From Myxococcales bacterium (GTDB lineage Bacteria; Myxococcota_A; Polyangia; Haliangiales; Haliangiaceae), in the NCBI GenBank assembly GCA_028287115.1, contig JAQBQF010000156.1, forward strand, positions 1 through 34,844: DNA of 34,844 bases. The letters run 5' to 3'. Positions 18,912 through 28,106 of the stretch are shown here, in pieces (the stretch's first letter is position 1; every line of letters starts with the position of its first letter). The translations under genes were made by a program, and so were the position numbers. Below the pieces are notes generated by a model, which had not been told where the DNA came from, made no database searches, and was given only the letters and a program-made list of their open reading frames with translations.

Positions 18912-20312
18912 GTGGATGACGCGCCCGTCACTCAGCTGACGGCTGCGGTGACGGTCGCGCAGGGGCCTGCCGAGAACTCGATCTTGCTCGACAAGTATCG
19001 AGTCGAGACGCTCCTCGGGTTTGGCGGCATGGGCCTCGTGATCAAGGCGCACCACCTCGCGCTGGACGAGCACGTCGCGATCAAGATCCTGCGCGACGAC
19101 ATCGAGCTCGACGACGAGAACGTCGCTCGGTTCATTCGAGAGGCCAAGGCTGTGGTCCGGCTCAAGAGCGAGCATGTCGCGCGAATCCGCGACGTTGGGA
19201 CCTTCGACGATGGCAAGCCGTACATGGTCATGGAGCTCCTCGAAGGCCTCGACCTCGGACGCATGCTTCACGATCAGGACCAGCTCGATCCGCTGCTCGC
19301 CGTGGATCTCGTCTTGCAAGCTTGCGATGCGATCGGGGAAGCACACTCGATCGGTGTGGTGCACCGCGACATCAAGCCCACGAACCTGTTTGTCGCGCGG
19401 CGTCGCGATGGGTCGCCGCTGCTGAAGGTTCTCGACTTCGGAATCTCGAAGGCTCCCGTTGGAATGGATCTGTCGCTCACGCAGACCGCGTCGGTCCTGG
19501 GTACGCCGGCGTACATGTCTCCCGAGCAGATGAGATCTGCTCGTACGGTCGATGGTCGCACCGATATCTGGGCACTGGGCACGGTGCTCTACGAGCTGGT
19601 CGAAGGTCGCCTCCCGTTCGACGCGCGTAACTTCGCGGAGCTGTGCGTGCTTGTCGCGACCGAGCCTCCCGGTCCGATGACGCTCGCGCCGCAGCTCGAA
19701 GAGGTCGTCCACCGCTGCCTCGCCAAGAACGCCGACGATCGGTTTCCAACGATCGCGGAGCTCGCGCTCGCACTCGCGCCCTTCGCGACGGATCCGGAAC
19801 GAGCGAAGCGTCAGGTCACGAAGATTCATCGGATGCTCGGCAAAGAGCCGCCGGATCGAACGGATCCGTCGAGCCCGAGCTTCTCGGACATCGCGACGCA
19901 GAGCGGCGTCTACGATCCTCGAGCCGCTACGATCGAGGACTCGATCCGGAACCCGTCAGGGCACGTGTGGGTCGTGCTCGGTGCGCTCGTCATGATCGGG
20001 CTCGGGATCGGCGCCGGGGTTTGGGTCACCCGCGGGAACGCCGCCGCGGTCGATGTCGGTCCCGCGCCCGATCCGTCGATTTCGGAATTCGCAGCCGAGG
20101 ACGTGCGCGGCCATATCGAAGACCGGGCCGGGATCCCGATGCCACCACGGCCCGTGCCGCAGGCCGAGTCCGTCGGCGAGCACACCGTGCGTCATCCGCC
20201 GCCCCGTCATCACGCGCCACGTCCACCCGACGTCGTGCAGCCCACGGCCCCGCTTCCGCCGCCACCCGCGCCACGGACGTGCGATCCGTTCGACGCACGC
20301 AACAGATGCTGA
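18912..20312 (+). CDS. Membrane-bound eukaryote-like Ser/Thr protein kinase
   Basis: The 466-residue product has a complete kinase domain at about 29-290. The Gly-rich loop is LLGFGGMGLVIKA, the ATP-anchoring Lys is K58 in VAIKIL, the catalytic loop is HRDIKPTNLF (151-160, with D153), the metal-binding DFG is at 175-177 and the activation segment ends GTPAYMSPEQ. All key residues are present, so it should be active. A single membrane helix at about 351-372 (VWVVLGALVMIGLGIGAG) follows a juxtamembrane region. The periplasmic tail is Pro- and His-rich with two Cys near the end and has no recognised sensor domain. The GTG start is inferred from position, with no clear ribosome binding site. It overlaps the next gene by 7 bp, implying a coupled partner. 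Confidence 0.9.
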   Translation: MDDAPVTQLTAAVTVAQGPAENSILLDKYRVETLLGFGGMGLVIKAHHLALDEHVAIKILRDDIELDDENVARFIREAKAVVRLKSEHVARIRDVGTFDDGKPYMVMELLEGLDLGRMLHDQDQLDPLLAVDLVLQACDAIGEAHSIGVVHRDIKPTNLFVARRRDGSPLLKVLDFGISKAPVGMDLSLTQTASVLGTPAYMSPEQMRSARTVDGRTDIWALGTVLYELVEGRLPFDARNFAELCVLVATEPPGPMTLAPQLEEVVHRCLAKNADDRFPTIAELALALAPFATDPERAKRQVTKIHRMLGKEPPDRTDPSSPSFSDIATQSGVYDPRAATIEDSIRNPSGHVWVVLGALVMIGLGIGAGVWVTRGNAAAVDVGPAPDPSISEFAAEDVRGHIEDRAGIPMPPRPVPQAESVGEHTVRHPPPRHHAPRPPDVVQPTAPLPPPPAPRTCDPFDARNRC

Positions 20313-21271
20313 GTTACGATCGCTTCGTGCGGCCATCGTGGATCGTCATCGCAGCCCTCACGGGTCGACTCGCGAGCGCGGACTCCGACAAATCGGCTCC
20401 CGCTCTCTTCGAAGAAGGTCGCAAGGAGCTCGCGGCCGGACACTTCGATGTCGCGTGCGAGAAGTTCGAAGAGAGCATCCGCAAGGATCCGCGAGCGGTC
20501 GGGACGCTCCTCAACATCGGGCTGTGTAACGAGCGCCTGGGGAAGGTCGCGACCGCGCTCGAGCGCTTCATCGAGGCTTACGATCGCGCCGGCGAAGCAA
20601 AGCTGCCGGAGATGCAAAAGGCCGCGGACGAACACATCCTGAGGCTCCGCACGCAGGTTCCGTTTGTCGAAGTCACGTACACAGCAGCCGCGCTCGACGG
20701 CGAGACACTCCTGATCGACGATCGAGTGATCCGGCGCGGAGCGGCGCGGCTGACGCTCGATCCCGGACCGCATACCGTCGTCCTCACCGCGCCCGGCCGC
20801 TTGCCCTACGAGACGACCGTGGTCGCCAAGGCATCGCAGATCGTTCCGCTCGAGCTGCCGCTGCTCGAGGTCCCGAAGCGGACCGCGATCGAGCGAGATA
20901 GCTGGCGCCGCGTGTGGGGACGCCCCGCGGTGTTCGGTGGAGGCGGCATCGCGCTGCTCTCGGCTGGAGCGATCGTCTACGCGAAGCATCGGTACGACAG
21001 TCAAGGCAACGATCCGGACGGCGCCGGTCCGCTGCTCCCTCACTGCGGTCAGCGCCCGACGAGCGGCGGCCTCGTCGCGTGCGATGACGCCGGAAAGAGC
21101 GCGCGAGATAGCGCACGCGTGCTCGCGACCGGTGCGGCCGTCGTCGGCGTGATCGGGCTCGTGACGCTCGCGGCCGGCACGTACCTGTGGTGGAGTGCAC
21201 CGGAGCGCACGATGGTCACCGCGACGATCGGACCGCATGATGCTGGGATCGCGATCGCGGGAACGTTCTAG
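20306..21271 (+). CDS. TPR protein with PEGA-like domain and two C-terminal TM helices
   Basis: The 321-residue product starts with a signal peptide (VRPSWIVIAALTGRLASA). Two TPR-like helical pairs follow at about 32-105 (ALFEEGRKELAAGHFDVACEKFEESI, quoted in part, then GTLLNIGLCNERLGKVATALERF). Residues about 118-190 are beta-rich (TLLIDDRVIRRGAARLTLDPG then HTVVLTAPGRLPYETTV), resembling PEGA domains that occur in Myxococcota envelope proteins. Two hydrophobic helices lie at about 210-230 and 272-295, separated by a loop with two Cys. This architecture often sits next to Ser/Thr kinases in Myxococcota, and the gene overlaps the kinase stop by 7 bp. It may be a kinase partner or substrate in the envelope. 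The exact function is unknown. The frame is open far upstream, but the signal peptide fixes this start. Confidence 0.82.
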   Translation: MLSYDRFVRPSWIVIAALTGRLASADSDKSAPALFEEGRKELAAGHFDVACEKFEESIRKDPRAVGTLLNIGLCNERLGKVATALERFIEAYDRAGEAKLPEMQKAADEHILRLRTQVPFVEVTYTAAALDGETLLIDDRVIRRGAARLTLDPGPHTVVLTAPGRLPYETTVVAKASQIVPLELPLLEVPKRTAIERDSWRRVWGRPAVFGGGGIALLSAGAIVYAKHRYDSQGNDPDGAGPLLPHCGQRPTSGGLVACDDAGKSARDSARVLATGAAVVGVIGLVTLAAGTYLWWSAPERTMVTATIGPHDAGIAIAGTF

Positions 21272-22377
21272 CCGCTCAGGATCCACACGTAGTCGAACGT
21301 GGCGTCGGCGTTCGTGACGTCCAGGTCGACCGAGTACGTCAGGCCGCTCGCCGGATATCCGCTCCGCCCGGGAGAGCTCATCGTCCCATTGTGATCGACG
21401 CCGATGCACAGCACGTCGACATTCGCGGGTTGGCCGATCGGACTCTGAACGATCGAGTTTCGAGTGCGCAGCTCGAGCGTGATGGGGCCGCTGATGTCGA
21501 GATGTACGGAGTCCGTGGTCGTCGCCTGATCGGGCGTCACGAGCGCCAACAGTCCGGTGCTGTCGAGCCGGCACACGACCGCGACCGTGCACTGCCCGGG
21601 AACACAGATCGTCTTGGTCGTCTGCGCGGTGATGTCGACCGTCGACGTCGTGTCATGCACGCCGAGCTGAACCACGGTGCGGACGAGATACCGATCACCC
21701 ACGCGCGATCGCGTCTCGAGCACCTGCGTCCCACTCGCACGAGCTTGATCGCTGGACACCGACCAACCGGCCGGATTCACCCACTGGCTCAGATCTGAGC
21801 CGAAGCCATCGAACAGCCGAGGGACCTGCAGCCCTGGGACCTTCATGGCGATCGGATCGCGGGGATCGTCATCGGGATCGCACGCGTCCCCGACACGGTC
21901 CGTATCACCGACCTGAGCTTGCATCGGATCAGCGATCGTCGGGCAATCGTCGCAAGCATCTGCGATGCCGTCACCGTCCTCGTCATGCGGTGGGCCATCG
22001 AGGCAAGCATCGCAAGCGTCATCGATGCCGTCGTGATCGATGTCATCTCCGGTCCCGGCGGGGCACGGCTCGCAGCCGTCGTCGATGTGATCGCCGCCTG
22101 AATCCACGCCGGTCATGCCGGGTCCGACACAACTGTCGCAGGCATCATCGATTCCATCGTGGTCATCATCGCGACCGCTCGGCGCTAAGCACACGGCGCA
22201 GGCGTCTCCGACCCCGTCGTGGTTGAAGTCGAGCTGATCGGGATTCGGCGTGTCGATGCAATTGTCCGCGTCATCGAGCACGCCATCGCCATCGGTATCT
22301 GCAACGACGCGGTCGAGTCCGAGCACCCCCGTGCACGAGACGCAGACGAGCACGAGCACGTAGCTAATCCTCGACAT
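21268..22377 (-). CDS. Thrombospondin type-3 repeat lipoprotein (copy A)
   Basis: The 369-residue product has a lipoprotein signal, [15 protein letters not shown], with Cys15 as the likely lipid site. It is followed by TGVLGLDRV, shared with the neighbouring copy. Residues about 25-165 are calcium-binding thrombospondin type-3 repeats of the pattern D-x-D-x-D-G-x-x-D-x-x-D-x-C, for example [14 protein letters not shown] and [14 protein letters not shown]. Regularly spaced Cys pairs between repeats suggest disulfides. Residues about 185-369 form a beta-rich domain with [12 protein letters not shown] and an alternating hydrophobic pattern, resembling a concanavalin/LamG-like sandwich, though this assignment is weak. 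It is probably anchored to the outer membrane with Ca2+-stabilised repeats outside. The start overlaps the stop of copy B by 14 bp. The stop overlaps that of the convergent TPR gene. Confidence 0.83.
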   Translation of the reverse strand: MSRISYVLVLVCVSCTGVLGLDRVVADTDGDGVLDDADNCIDTPNPDQLDFNHDGVGDACAVCLAPSGRDDDHDGIDDACDSCVGPGMTGVDSGGDHIDDGCEPCPAGTGDDIDHDGIDDACDACLDGPPHDEDGDGIADACDDCPTIADPMQAQVGDTDRVGDACDPDDDPRDPIAMKVPGLQVPRLFDGFGSDLSQWVNPAGWSVSSDQARASGTQVLETRSRVGDRYLVRTVVQLGVHDTTSTVDITAQTTKTICVPGQCTVAVVCRLDSTGLLALVTPDQATTTDSVHLDISGPITLELRTRNSIVQSPIGQPANVDVLCIGVDHNGTMSSPGRSGYPASGLTYSVDLDVTNADATFDYVWILSG

Positions 22378-23317
22378 AGACGGAACGGATCGTGGTCGCA
22401 GCGCCTCCTGCGATCAGCGAGAAGCCTTGTTCCTGATCTTGAATCACCGGGTTGGTGACGCTCACCTTCTCCGCGCCGACGACAGCGCAGGTCAGCCCGT
22501 TGCCTTTGGGCTCTTGCCGGACGATGAGCTGGAATCGAGGCTGGAGAGGAAACACCGTGATCAGCAGACCGTAGCGCCCGTAAAGCGTCCCTCCGAGCGT
22601 CAGATTACAGCCGCCGGGCGCGCAATTCACGGCACACGTCAGGACGTCACCGGATGCCGATGCGTCGAGCTGGATCCCGAACAACGTCGACGAGGCGGGA
22701 TCGATCTCCGCGTCGACGACGATCTCCCAGCTGATGCCATCGATCGGCATGGTCGGGCTGCGCAGCACGCTATCGCTCGCGTTGGATGTAATCAGTGTGG
22801 GCGAAGCGAGGGCGTCGATGCCGGAGGCACCGCTTGGCATGATCGGCGACCACGGTTTCCCGGTGGGATGCCAGCGTGGATCGGCCGGTGCGAACGCATC
22901 GAAGAAGGCACGACGCTGCCCCACTTGATCGGGCACGAGATCGCAGACATCTCCGACGTGATCGCCGTCGCCATCCAGCTGCTCTGGATTCGCATGGGCC
23001 GGGCAGTTGTCACAGGCATCGAAGATGCCGTCGCCATCTTCGTCGTGCTGGCGACCGAGCGGACACGGATCGCAGCCATCATCGATACCGTCGCGATCGG
23101 CGTCGGCGAACAGCTGCGTGTCGGCGAGCGGGCACGGATCGCAGACATCCCCGAGGCCATCGCCGTCCGCGTCGGCTTGATCCGCGTTCGGCACGTCCGG
23201 GCAGTTGTCGTAGTGAACGCCGTCGCCATCGACGTCGGCCGGCTCGAGTGCGACCTCGTCGAGCCCGAGCTTGCCGGTGCACGCGCAGGCAAACACCGCG
23301 ATCCAGACCGCCCTCAC
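22364..23317 (-). CDS. Thrombospondin type-3 repeat lipoprotein (copy B)
   Basis: The 317-residue product is a paralogue of the downstream copy A. From the GTG at 23317 it starts [22 protein letters not shown], a short lipoprotein signal with Cys13 as the likely lipid site. An ATG further upstream (23380) would add 21 residues before the hydrophobic part and is less likely. Residues about 25-125 hold TSP3 calcium-binding repeats such as [26 protein letters not shown] and [14 protein letters not shown]. The C-terminal half ([17 protein letters not shown] onwards) is a predicted beta-sandwich like that of copy A. It is probably cotranscribed with copy A (14-bp overlap) and lies 73 bp downstream of the CPBP protease gene on the same strand. 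The ligand is unknown. Confidence 0.83.
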   Translation of the reverse strand: MRAVWIAVFACACTGKLGLDEVALEPADVDGDGVHYDNCPDVPNADQADADGDGLGDVCDPCPLADTQLFADADRDGIDDGCDPCPLGRQHDEDGDGIFDACDNCPAHANPEQLDGDGDHVGDVCDLVPDQVGQRRAFFDAFAPADPRWHPTGKPWSPIMPSGASGIDALASPTLITSNASDSVLRSPTMPIDGISWEIVVDAEIDPASSTLFGIQLDASASGDVLTCAVNCAPGGCNLTLGGTLYGRYGLLITVFPLQPRFQLIVRQEPKGNGLTCAVVGAEKVSVTNPVIQDQEQGFSLIAGGAATTIRSVYVED

Positions 23318-23390
23318 ACCACTATCGTACGCGTTGCAGCGTCGGGCAGCTAGCAGCGATGAGGTAGACGCTGCTCGCACCTACGAGGTG

Positions 23391-24386
23391 CTACTCGCCA
23401 CACCAGTGACCGCTGCCGAACGGGGGGCAGCCGTGGAGCGCGAGCACGTCCATCGTCGTCGCAACGCCGATGTGAATGAGCACGCCGCCCCAGATCGACT
23501 TCGTGCGCATCGCGAGCGTTCCGAGGATCAAGCCGGCACCGATCGCGCCCAGGGTCTCGGGCATCGGCTTGCCGTAATGGATCATGCAATACGGCACCAG
23601 CATCACGAAGATCGCATTCGAACCGAGGGCGCGCCGCAGGCCTCGCAGCAAGAAGCCGCGGAAGAAGAACTCGAGCGAGACGAACTGGGCGGCATAGAGC
23701 GCCTCCCACGTCCACAGATCGAACGACGATCGATTCGCCATCCGATAGAACGGATACGTGTGGCGGAACGCGTCCGTCGTCGATGCCGCGATCACCGCCG
23801 GCAGCACGCAGCAGAACAGGATCGCGTAGATCCACAGATGCTTGAAGAACCCGCGAAGCGACACGTGGTAGTCGCGGATCTTCTCGCCCGGTAATGCGGC
23901 GAGCACGACCATCGGGATGATCACGTAGCCGAGCACGCGCCAACCCGACCACCACGCGAAGCCTTTGAGCTCCCAATACGCATCGCCCGCGTGCGGCGGA
24001 AAGTAGCGCTCGTAGAAGCCGCGATCGCCGATGTACTCCTGGAGCGTCAGCGAGACCGCGACCGTGACGAGGATGATCAGGACCTTCCAGCTCGTCGTCC
24101 CGGCCTCCGACGGATCGCGAACCGTTTCGGCGTCGATCGCGCGCCATTGGTCGATCGAGACCTTGCGAAGCCAGCGCCGCAGCACGGGGTCGCGAAGCAG
24201 GAACACCAGCTCGGCCACGCCGACGAGCGCACATGCGAGTTGCAACCGCCAGGACGCGAGCGCCTGCCGCGCGACAAAGATCGCGGACGCGGCGAGCACG
24301 CCGGACGCGGCGAGCCGCAAGGCGCGAGCGAGCGTCATGTTCGCCTCGTGCGCGTCCGGGCGCGCCGTCGCGGACGGAAGCGTCAC
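23391..24386 (-). CDS. CPBP-family glutamic intramembrane protease (possible myxosortase-like)
   Basis: The 331-residue product has about eight membrane helices and the CPBP (Abi/CAAX-protease-like) core. The first motif is E239-F-F-F-R243 in [13 protein letters not shown]; the position usually filled by the first Glu of E-E-x-x-x-R is Leu here, so a single catalytic Glu remains. The second motif is H270 in [10 protein letters not shown] and the third is H305 in [10 protein letters not shown]. These are the residues used for glutamic-type intramembrane proteolysis. Some CPBP proteases of Myxococcota, called myxosortases, process proteins that end in a MYXO-CTERM signal. The secreted zincin 1.5 kb away ends in such a tail, so a similar role is an inference. 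The GTG start overlaps the gltX stop (TAGTG), so it is coupled to gltX. Confidence 0.83.
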   Translation of the reverse strand: MTLPSATARPDAHEANMTLARALRLAASGVLAASAIFVARQALASWRLQLACALVGVAELVFLLRDPVLRRWLRKVSIDQWRAIDAETVRDPSEAGTTSWKVLIILVTVAVSLTLQEYIGDRGFYERYFPPHAGDAYWELKGFAWWSGWRVLGYVIIPMVVLAALPGEKIRDYHVSLRGFFKHLWIYAILFCCVLPAVIAASTTDAFRHTYPFYRMANRSSFDLWTWEALYAAQFVSLEFFFRGFLLRGLRRALGSNAIFVMLVPYCMIHYGKPMPETLGAIGAGLILGTLAMRTKSIWGGVLIHIGVATTMDVLALHGCPPFGSGHWCGE

Positions 24387-25852
24387 TACTTCGCCTTACC
24401 GCCCGAGCCGATGAAGTCCGCCGCGCGCCGCAACCGACGCCGCGTGATCTCTTTGCCGAGCACTTCCATGGTCTGGAAGATCGGAGGTGACGCCTTGCGC
24501 GCCGTCAGCACGACGCGCAGCAGGGACAGCGACTGCTTCGTCGTCCACTTGAGCTCCTCGCCCCACTTCGTCGCTTCCTGTTCCAGCATGTCTTTCGACC
24601 AGCCGTCGCGCGCTTCGAACTTGTCGATATACGCGAGCAGTGCCTTCTTGACGTCCGCCGGCGGAACATTCTCGACGACGAGCTCGGATGCGACAGCCGT
24701 GTAGTCGAGCTCGCCCGCGAAGAAGTACTCGGTCATCGGGATGATCTCGTCGAGCTTCTTGACGCGCTTCTGGACCAGCGGCAGCAGCTTGACGAGGTAG
24801 TCCTTGTTGACGCGCCAGTTGATCAGCGCATCGGCCAGTTGCTCGACCGTCAGCTCGTGAAGATATTGCTCGTTGAGCCACGTCAGCTTGCTGAGATCGA
24901 ACACGGGCCCGCCGAGCGACATCCGGTCCCACGAGAACACGTCGGTCATCTCTTGCAGCGTGAACTTTTCGCGATCGCCGCCGAACGACCAGCCCATCAG
25001 GCCGAGGAAGTTGAGCAGTGCGTGCGGCAGGATGCCGATGTCTCGGTAGTAGTTGATCGAGACCGGGTTCTTGCGCTTGCTGATCTTCGACTTGTCTTGA
25101 TTCCGCAGGAGCGGCATGTGCAGGAACAGCGGCGGTTCCCAGCCGAACGCCTGATAGAGCAGCACGTGCTTCGGCGTCGAGGAGATCCACTCCTCGGCGC
25201 GGATCACGTGCGTGATCTCCATCAGATGATCGTCGACCACGTTCGCGAGGTGATACGTCGGTAGACCATCGCTCTTGAGCAGCACCTGGTCGTCGATATC
25301 GGTGGCATCGCGCGCGATGACGTCCGGGCGCAGCTGATCCTTGAACTCGATCTTGCCGGTGAGCGGCGTCTTCAGCCGGATCACGTGCGGCTCGCCGGCG
25401 ACCGCGCGGCGCGTGGCTTCCTGCGGATCGAGATCGCGACAGTGGCGATCGTAGCCGGGTGTCTTCTTCTCGGCTTGTTGCTGCAGGCGGAGCTTGGTCA
25501 GTCGCTCCTCGGTGCAGAAGCAGCGATAGGCTTTGCCTGCGTCGAGCAGGATCGCGGCGTGATCGCGATACAAGGGACCGCGCTCGCTCTGCCGATACGG
25601 GGCATATGGCCCACCGACGTCCGGACCCTCGTCCCAGGACAGACCGACCCAGTGCAGCGCGTCGAAGATCATCTGCTCGGAGTCCGAGCGCGCGCGGTTC
25701 TGATCGGTGTCTTCGATCCGGAGCACGAACTTGCCGCCCTGCTGGCGCGCAAACACGTAGTTGAACAGCGCGATATAGGCAGTGCCGACGTGAGGATCAC
25801 CCGTCGGTGATGGTGCAATTCGCACACGCACGGGCCGAGCAGTGGTCGCCAT
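24386..25852 (-). CDS. gltX: Glutamyl-tRNA synthetase
   Basis: The 488-residue product is a class I aminoacyl-tRNA synthetase that charges tRNA-Glu. The ATP-binding HIGH-type motif appears as [12 protein letters not shown] near the N-terminus, and the second signature as [10 protein letters not shown] (KISKR for KMSKS). A zinc-type insert with RCFCTEERL and YDRHCRD is present in the catalytic domain. The C-terminal helical anticodon-binding domain ends near GGKAK. The length fits bacterial GluRS. The ATG at 25852 is preceded by AAGGTG at a good distance; an ATG six codons upstream (25870) is less likely. It is the first gene of a minus-strand cluster with the CPBP protease and is divergent from the zincin gene (70 bp). 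Confidence 0.95.
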   Translation of the reverse strand: MATTARPVRVRIAPSPTGDPHVGTAYIALFNYVFARQQGGKFVLRIEDTDQNRARSDSEQMIFDALHWVGLSWDEGPDVGGPYAPYRQSERGPLYRDHAAILLDAGKAYRCFCTEERLTKLRLQQQAEKKTPGYDRHCRDLDPQEATRRAVAGEPHVIRLKTPLTGKIEFKDQLRPDVIARDATDIDDQVLLKSDGLPTYHLANVVDDHLMEITHVIRAEEWISSTPKHVLLYQAFGWEPPLFLHMPLLRNQDKSKISKRKNPVSINYYRDIGILPHALLNFLGLMGWSFGGDREKFTLQEMTDVFSWDRMSLGGPVFDLSKLTWLNEQYLHELTVEQLADALINWRVNKDYLVKLLPLVQKRVKKLDEIIPMTEYFFAGELDYTAVASELVVENVPPADVKKALLAYIDKFEARDGWSKDMLEQEATKWGEELKWTTKQSLSLLRVVLTARKASPPIFQTMEVLGKEITRRRLRRAADFIGSGGKAK

Positions 25853-25922
25853 GGTGGCACCTTGTAACATGCCGCGCGATGCCGCGTCGGGCACGCCGAG
25901 ACAGTGATAACCTCGGGATTCG

Positions 25923-27119
25923 ATGCGCGGTTTGTTGTTCCTGCCCGTCGCGGTGCTCGCAGCGCAGGCGCATGCCGCGCCGGTCCGGAACGTGATGACG
26001 GTCGAGGGTGACGTCAGCGCCGTCGCGAGTCGGTGGAGCTCCGATGGCAGCCGGATCATCACGGACGCGACGGTGACGACCCCTACCGGCGATGTCGTCG
26101 TCAGTCAGCTCGGCGGTACCGTCGACGGCCTGACGATGCGGACGATTCCCGGGCCCGCGCTCCTCGACCTCGGGATGCGCGTGGCGGTCGGCGCGCATCA
26201 AGACGTCGACCTCTCGCAACGGACGCATGTCCTCGTCGACGACGTCAAGGTCATCCTCGATCGCAACGCGTTCGTCCGCACGGGCCCGACGAAGTCTGGC
26301 AAGTACCTGTACTGGGAGTCAGGCTGCATCTTCGTGACGATCGACGACGCCGGCACCAAGGAGATTGCCGGGGATCAGGAATTTGCCGTCGTCGACGCGT
26401 CGATCGCGACGTGGAACTCGTCGACCGCGAGCTGCTCGTACATGCAGGTCATGAGCGACGGCCGGAAGGCGATGGAGGTCGGTAAGGACAACGTCAACGT
26501 GATCAAGTTCCGCGATGCCTCGTGGTGCAGACCGGCGATCAAAGATGATCCGGCGCGCTGCTACGCGGAGTCCGCGGCCGGTATCACGACCGCGACCTAC
26601 GTCGACGATTCCGGAAGCTCGCGCGATGGTGCGATCGTCGACGCCGACATCGAGCTCAACGGCGTCAACTTCGCGATCTCGGACAACGGTCAGACGCTCG
26701 GTCTCGCGGGCTGCAAAGCCGATCTGCAGAACACGCTGACGCACGAGCTCGGCCACCTGCACGGCCTCGAGCACACCTGCCTCGCGGCGGGCGATCCGGC
26801 ACGCAAGGACGACCAAGGCGCCGCGGTCCCGCTGTGTTCCGCGACGAGCGACCCGAAGATCACCGAAGCGACGATGTACAACTTTCAGGACTGCGGCGAG
26901 ACCAAGAAGCAGACCCTCGAGCCCGACGACATCGCGGCGATGTGCAAGGTCTACCCGACGGCGAACGATCCGCACAGCTGTGCGCCCGTCGGCTCGACCG
27001 CGGGGTGCTGCAGTGCCGAGACCGACCCAGCCGGCCCCATCCTGCTCTCCGCGGCCACCGCCGGGCTCGTCTTCGTGGGCCGGCGTAGGCGGCGACCCAG
27101 CAAGAAACTCGACCGCTGA
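25923..27119 (+). CDS. Secreted zincin metalloprotease with MYXO-CTERM-like tail
   Basis: The 398-residue product has a signal peptide ([19 protein letters not shown]). The zinc motif is H274-E-L-G-H278-L-H-G-L-E-H284, the metzincin form H-E-x-x-H-x-x-G-x-x-H, so matrixin-like proteolysis is expected. A Met in TEATMYNF about 50 residues later may be the Met-turn. Several Cys pairs in the middle suggest disulfides. The C-terminus has Ser-Thr-Ala-Gly-Cys-Cys-Ser, then a hydrophobic helix ([15 protein letters not shown]) and an Arg cluster (RRRRRPSKK). That Cys/helix/Arg layout is the MYXO-CTERM sorting signal, which is cleaved and keeps the protein attached at the cell surface. The substrate is unknown. 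The ATG fits the signal peptide. Confidence 0.85.
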   Translation: MRGLLFLPVAVLAAQAHAAPVRNVMTVEGDVSAVASRWSSDGSRIITDATVTTPTGDVVVSQLGGTVDGLTMRTIPGPALLDLGMRVAVGAHQDVDLSQRTHVLVDDVKVILDRNAFVRTGPTKSGKYLYWESGCIFVTIDDAGTKEIAGDQEFAVVDASIATWNSSTASCSYMQVMSDGRKAMEVGKDNVNVIKFRDASWCRPAIKDDPARCYAESAAGITTATYVDDSGSSRDGAIVDADIELNGVNFAISDNGQTLGLAGCKADLQNTLTHELGHLHGLEHTCLAAGDPARKDDQGAAVPLCSATSDPKITEATMYNFQDCGETKKQTLEPDDIAAMCKVYPTANDPHSCAPVGSTAGCCSAETDPAGPILLSAATAGLVFVGRRRRRPSKKLDR

Positions 27120-27144
27120 CTCCCGCAGGGTATCCTAGCGGTTG

Positions 27145-27723
27145 ATGAGCGGAGCTGTCTGCCCGGCGTGCGGTGTTCCTGTGGTCCCGGGATACGTGCG
27201 CTGTCCGAAGTGTCACGCGCCGCTGCCGAGCGTGCGATTTCGGCGTCCGGGCAATACGATCGATCCGGGAGGCACCGCGGTCCCGGGCTCGACCAGCCGG
27301 TCGTCGATGATCTTGGTGCTGCTCGCCGGGATCGCCGGCGTCGCGATCGTCGCGTACCTTGGCCTACGCGGTGGAACGAAGACCAAGCCCGCGGTGCGGC
27401 AGGAAGTCGAGAGCGGCAGCAGCGTCAGTCCGGCGGTCGCGTTGGAGACGACGGCGGAGATAACGCCAGCCGGCTCGGCGGCGGCAGCGGCACCGAACCC
27501 CGGCGCGCTCGCATCGAAGCTCGAAGGCACGCTGCGAAAGCAACGCTTGTGGTCGACGGTCGAAGTCGTCGGCGATCACGCGGACGTCCGCTCGGGCTCC
27601 TGCAACGATCCTGCAATGCTGGCTGCGCTCGCAACGGCCGCGACTTCGTTCAAGGCCGCGGGCTTGACCAAGCTGCGGTGCTTGGAGCAGAGTGGCCACG
27701 TCGTCCTCGCTCGTGACCTCTGA
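27145..27723 (+). CDS. Small zinc-ribbon single-pass membrane protein
   Basis: The 192-residue product begins with a zinc ribbon, CPACG at 6-10 and CPKCH at 20-24. A Pro/Gly-rich linker leads to one membrane helix at about 52-73 (SMILVLLAGIAGVAIVAYLG). A low-complexity Ala/Ser segment follows. The C-terminal 60 residues are mixed alpha/beta (TLRKQRLWSTVEVVGDHADV) with two Cys, GSCND and LRCLE. The ribbon would be cytoplasmic and the tail periplasmic. This is the same general layout as the large zinc-ribbon/TPR protein at 28810, but the two show no clear similarity beyond it. The function is unknown. A TTG directly before the ATG is not needed. Its end overlaps the GroES-like gene by 32 bp. 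Confidence 0.72.
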   Translation: MSGAVCPACGVPVVPGYVRCPKCHAPLPSVRFRRPGNTIDPGGTAVPGSTSRSSMILVLLAGIAGVAIVAYLGLRGGTKTKPAVRQEVESGSSVSPAVALETTAEITPAGSAAAAAPNPGALASKLEGTLRKQRLWSTVEVVGDHADVRSGSCNDPAMLAALATAATSFKAAGLTKLRCLEQSGHVVLARDL

Positions 27724-28072
27724 ATCCGATCCACCGGTCTCCAGGCCGCACCGCCTCATCCTGCCTCTCGGGATGCGCGTGCTCGTGCAGGTGCTCCGCG
27801 ATGAGGAACGCACCGATGCAGGGCTCTACCTGCCCGCCGGCGCCAAGGAAGCGAACGACGATGCGCTCTACGGCAAGGTGATCGAAGTCGCGCGCGACAA
27901 GCCGATGACGAATGACGCCACGGAGAACGTCTCGGGGGTGCCACACAACTCCTACGTGCTGTTCCGCAAGGAAGCCGGTGTGCGCGTGCCGTGGGATGAC
28001 CGGTTGCGCTTGATCGACGTCAAAGACGTGCTCGCGACCGTCGAAGAAGTCCACGCCAGCGACGCGCACTAG
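27692..28072 (+). CDS. GroES-like (Cpn10 family) protein, orphan
   Basis: The 126-residue product has a Cpn10-type beta-barrel: LILPLGMRVLVQVLRDEERT, LYLPAGAKE, LYGKVIEVARD, SYVLFRKEAGVRVPWDDRLRL and a C-terminal DVLATVEE. The order and spacing match GroES (about 95 residues), with an N-terminal extension of about 22 residues. The usual GroES mobile loop (roughly residues 16-32) is replaced by a shorter acidic stretch, and an extra loop KPMTNDATENVSG lies later. No groEL gene lies in the window. It may be a specialised co-chaperonin or a barrel with another job. The start could be GTG at 27692, preceded by GGAG, or GTG at 27713. Either overlaps the preceding gene. Confidence 0.7.
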   Translation: MATSSSLVTSESDPPVSRPHRLILPLGMRVLVQVLRDEERTDAGLYLPAGAKEANDDALYGKVIEVARDKPMTNDATENVSGVPHNSYVLFRKEAGVRVPWDDRLRLIDVKDVLATVEEVHASDAH

Positions 28073-28106
28073 GAATTGTTCGGCTTCGGCGACAGTATCA
28101 GTGGCG

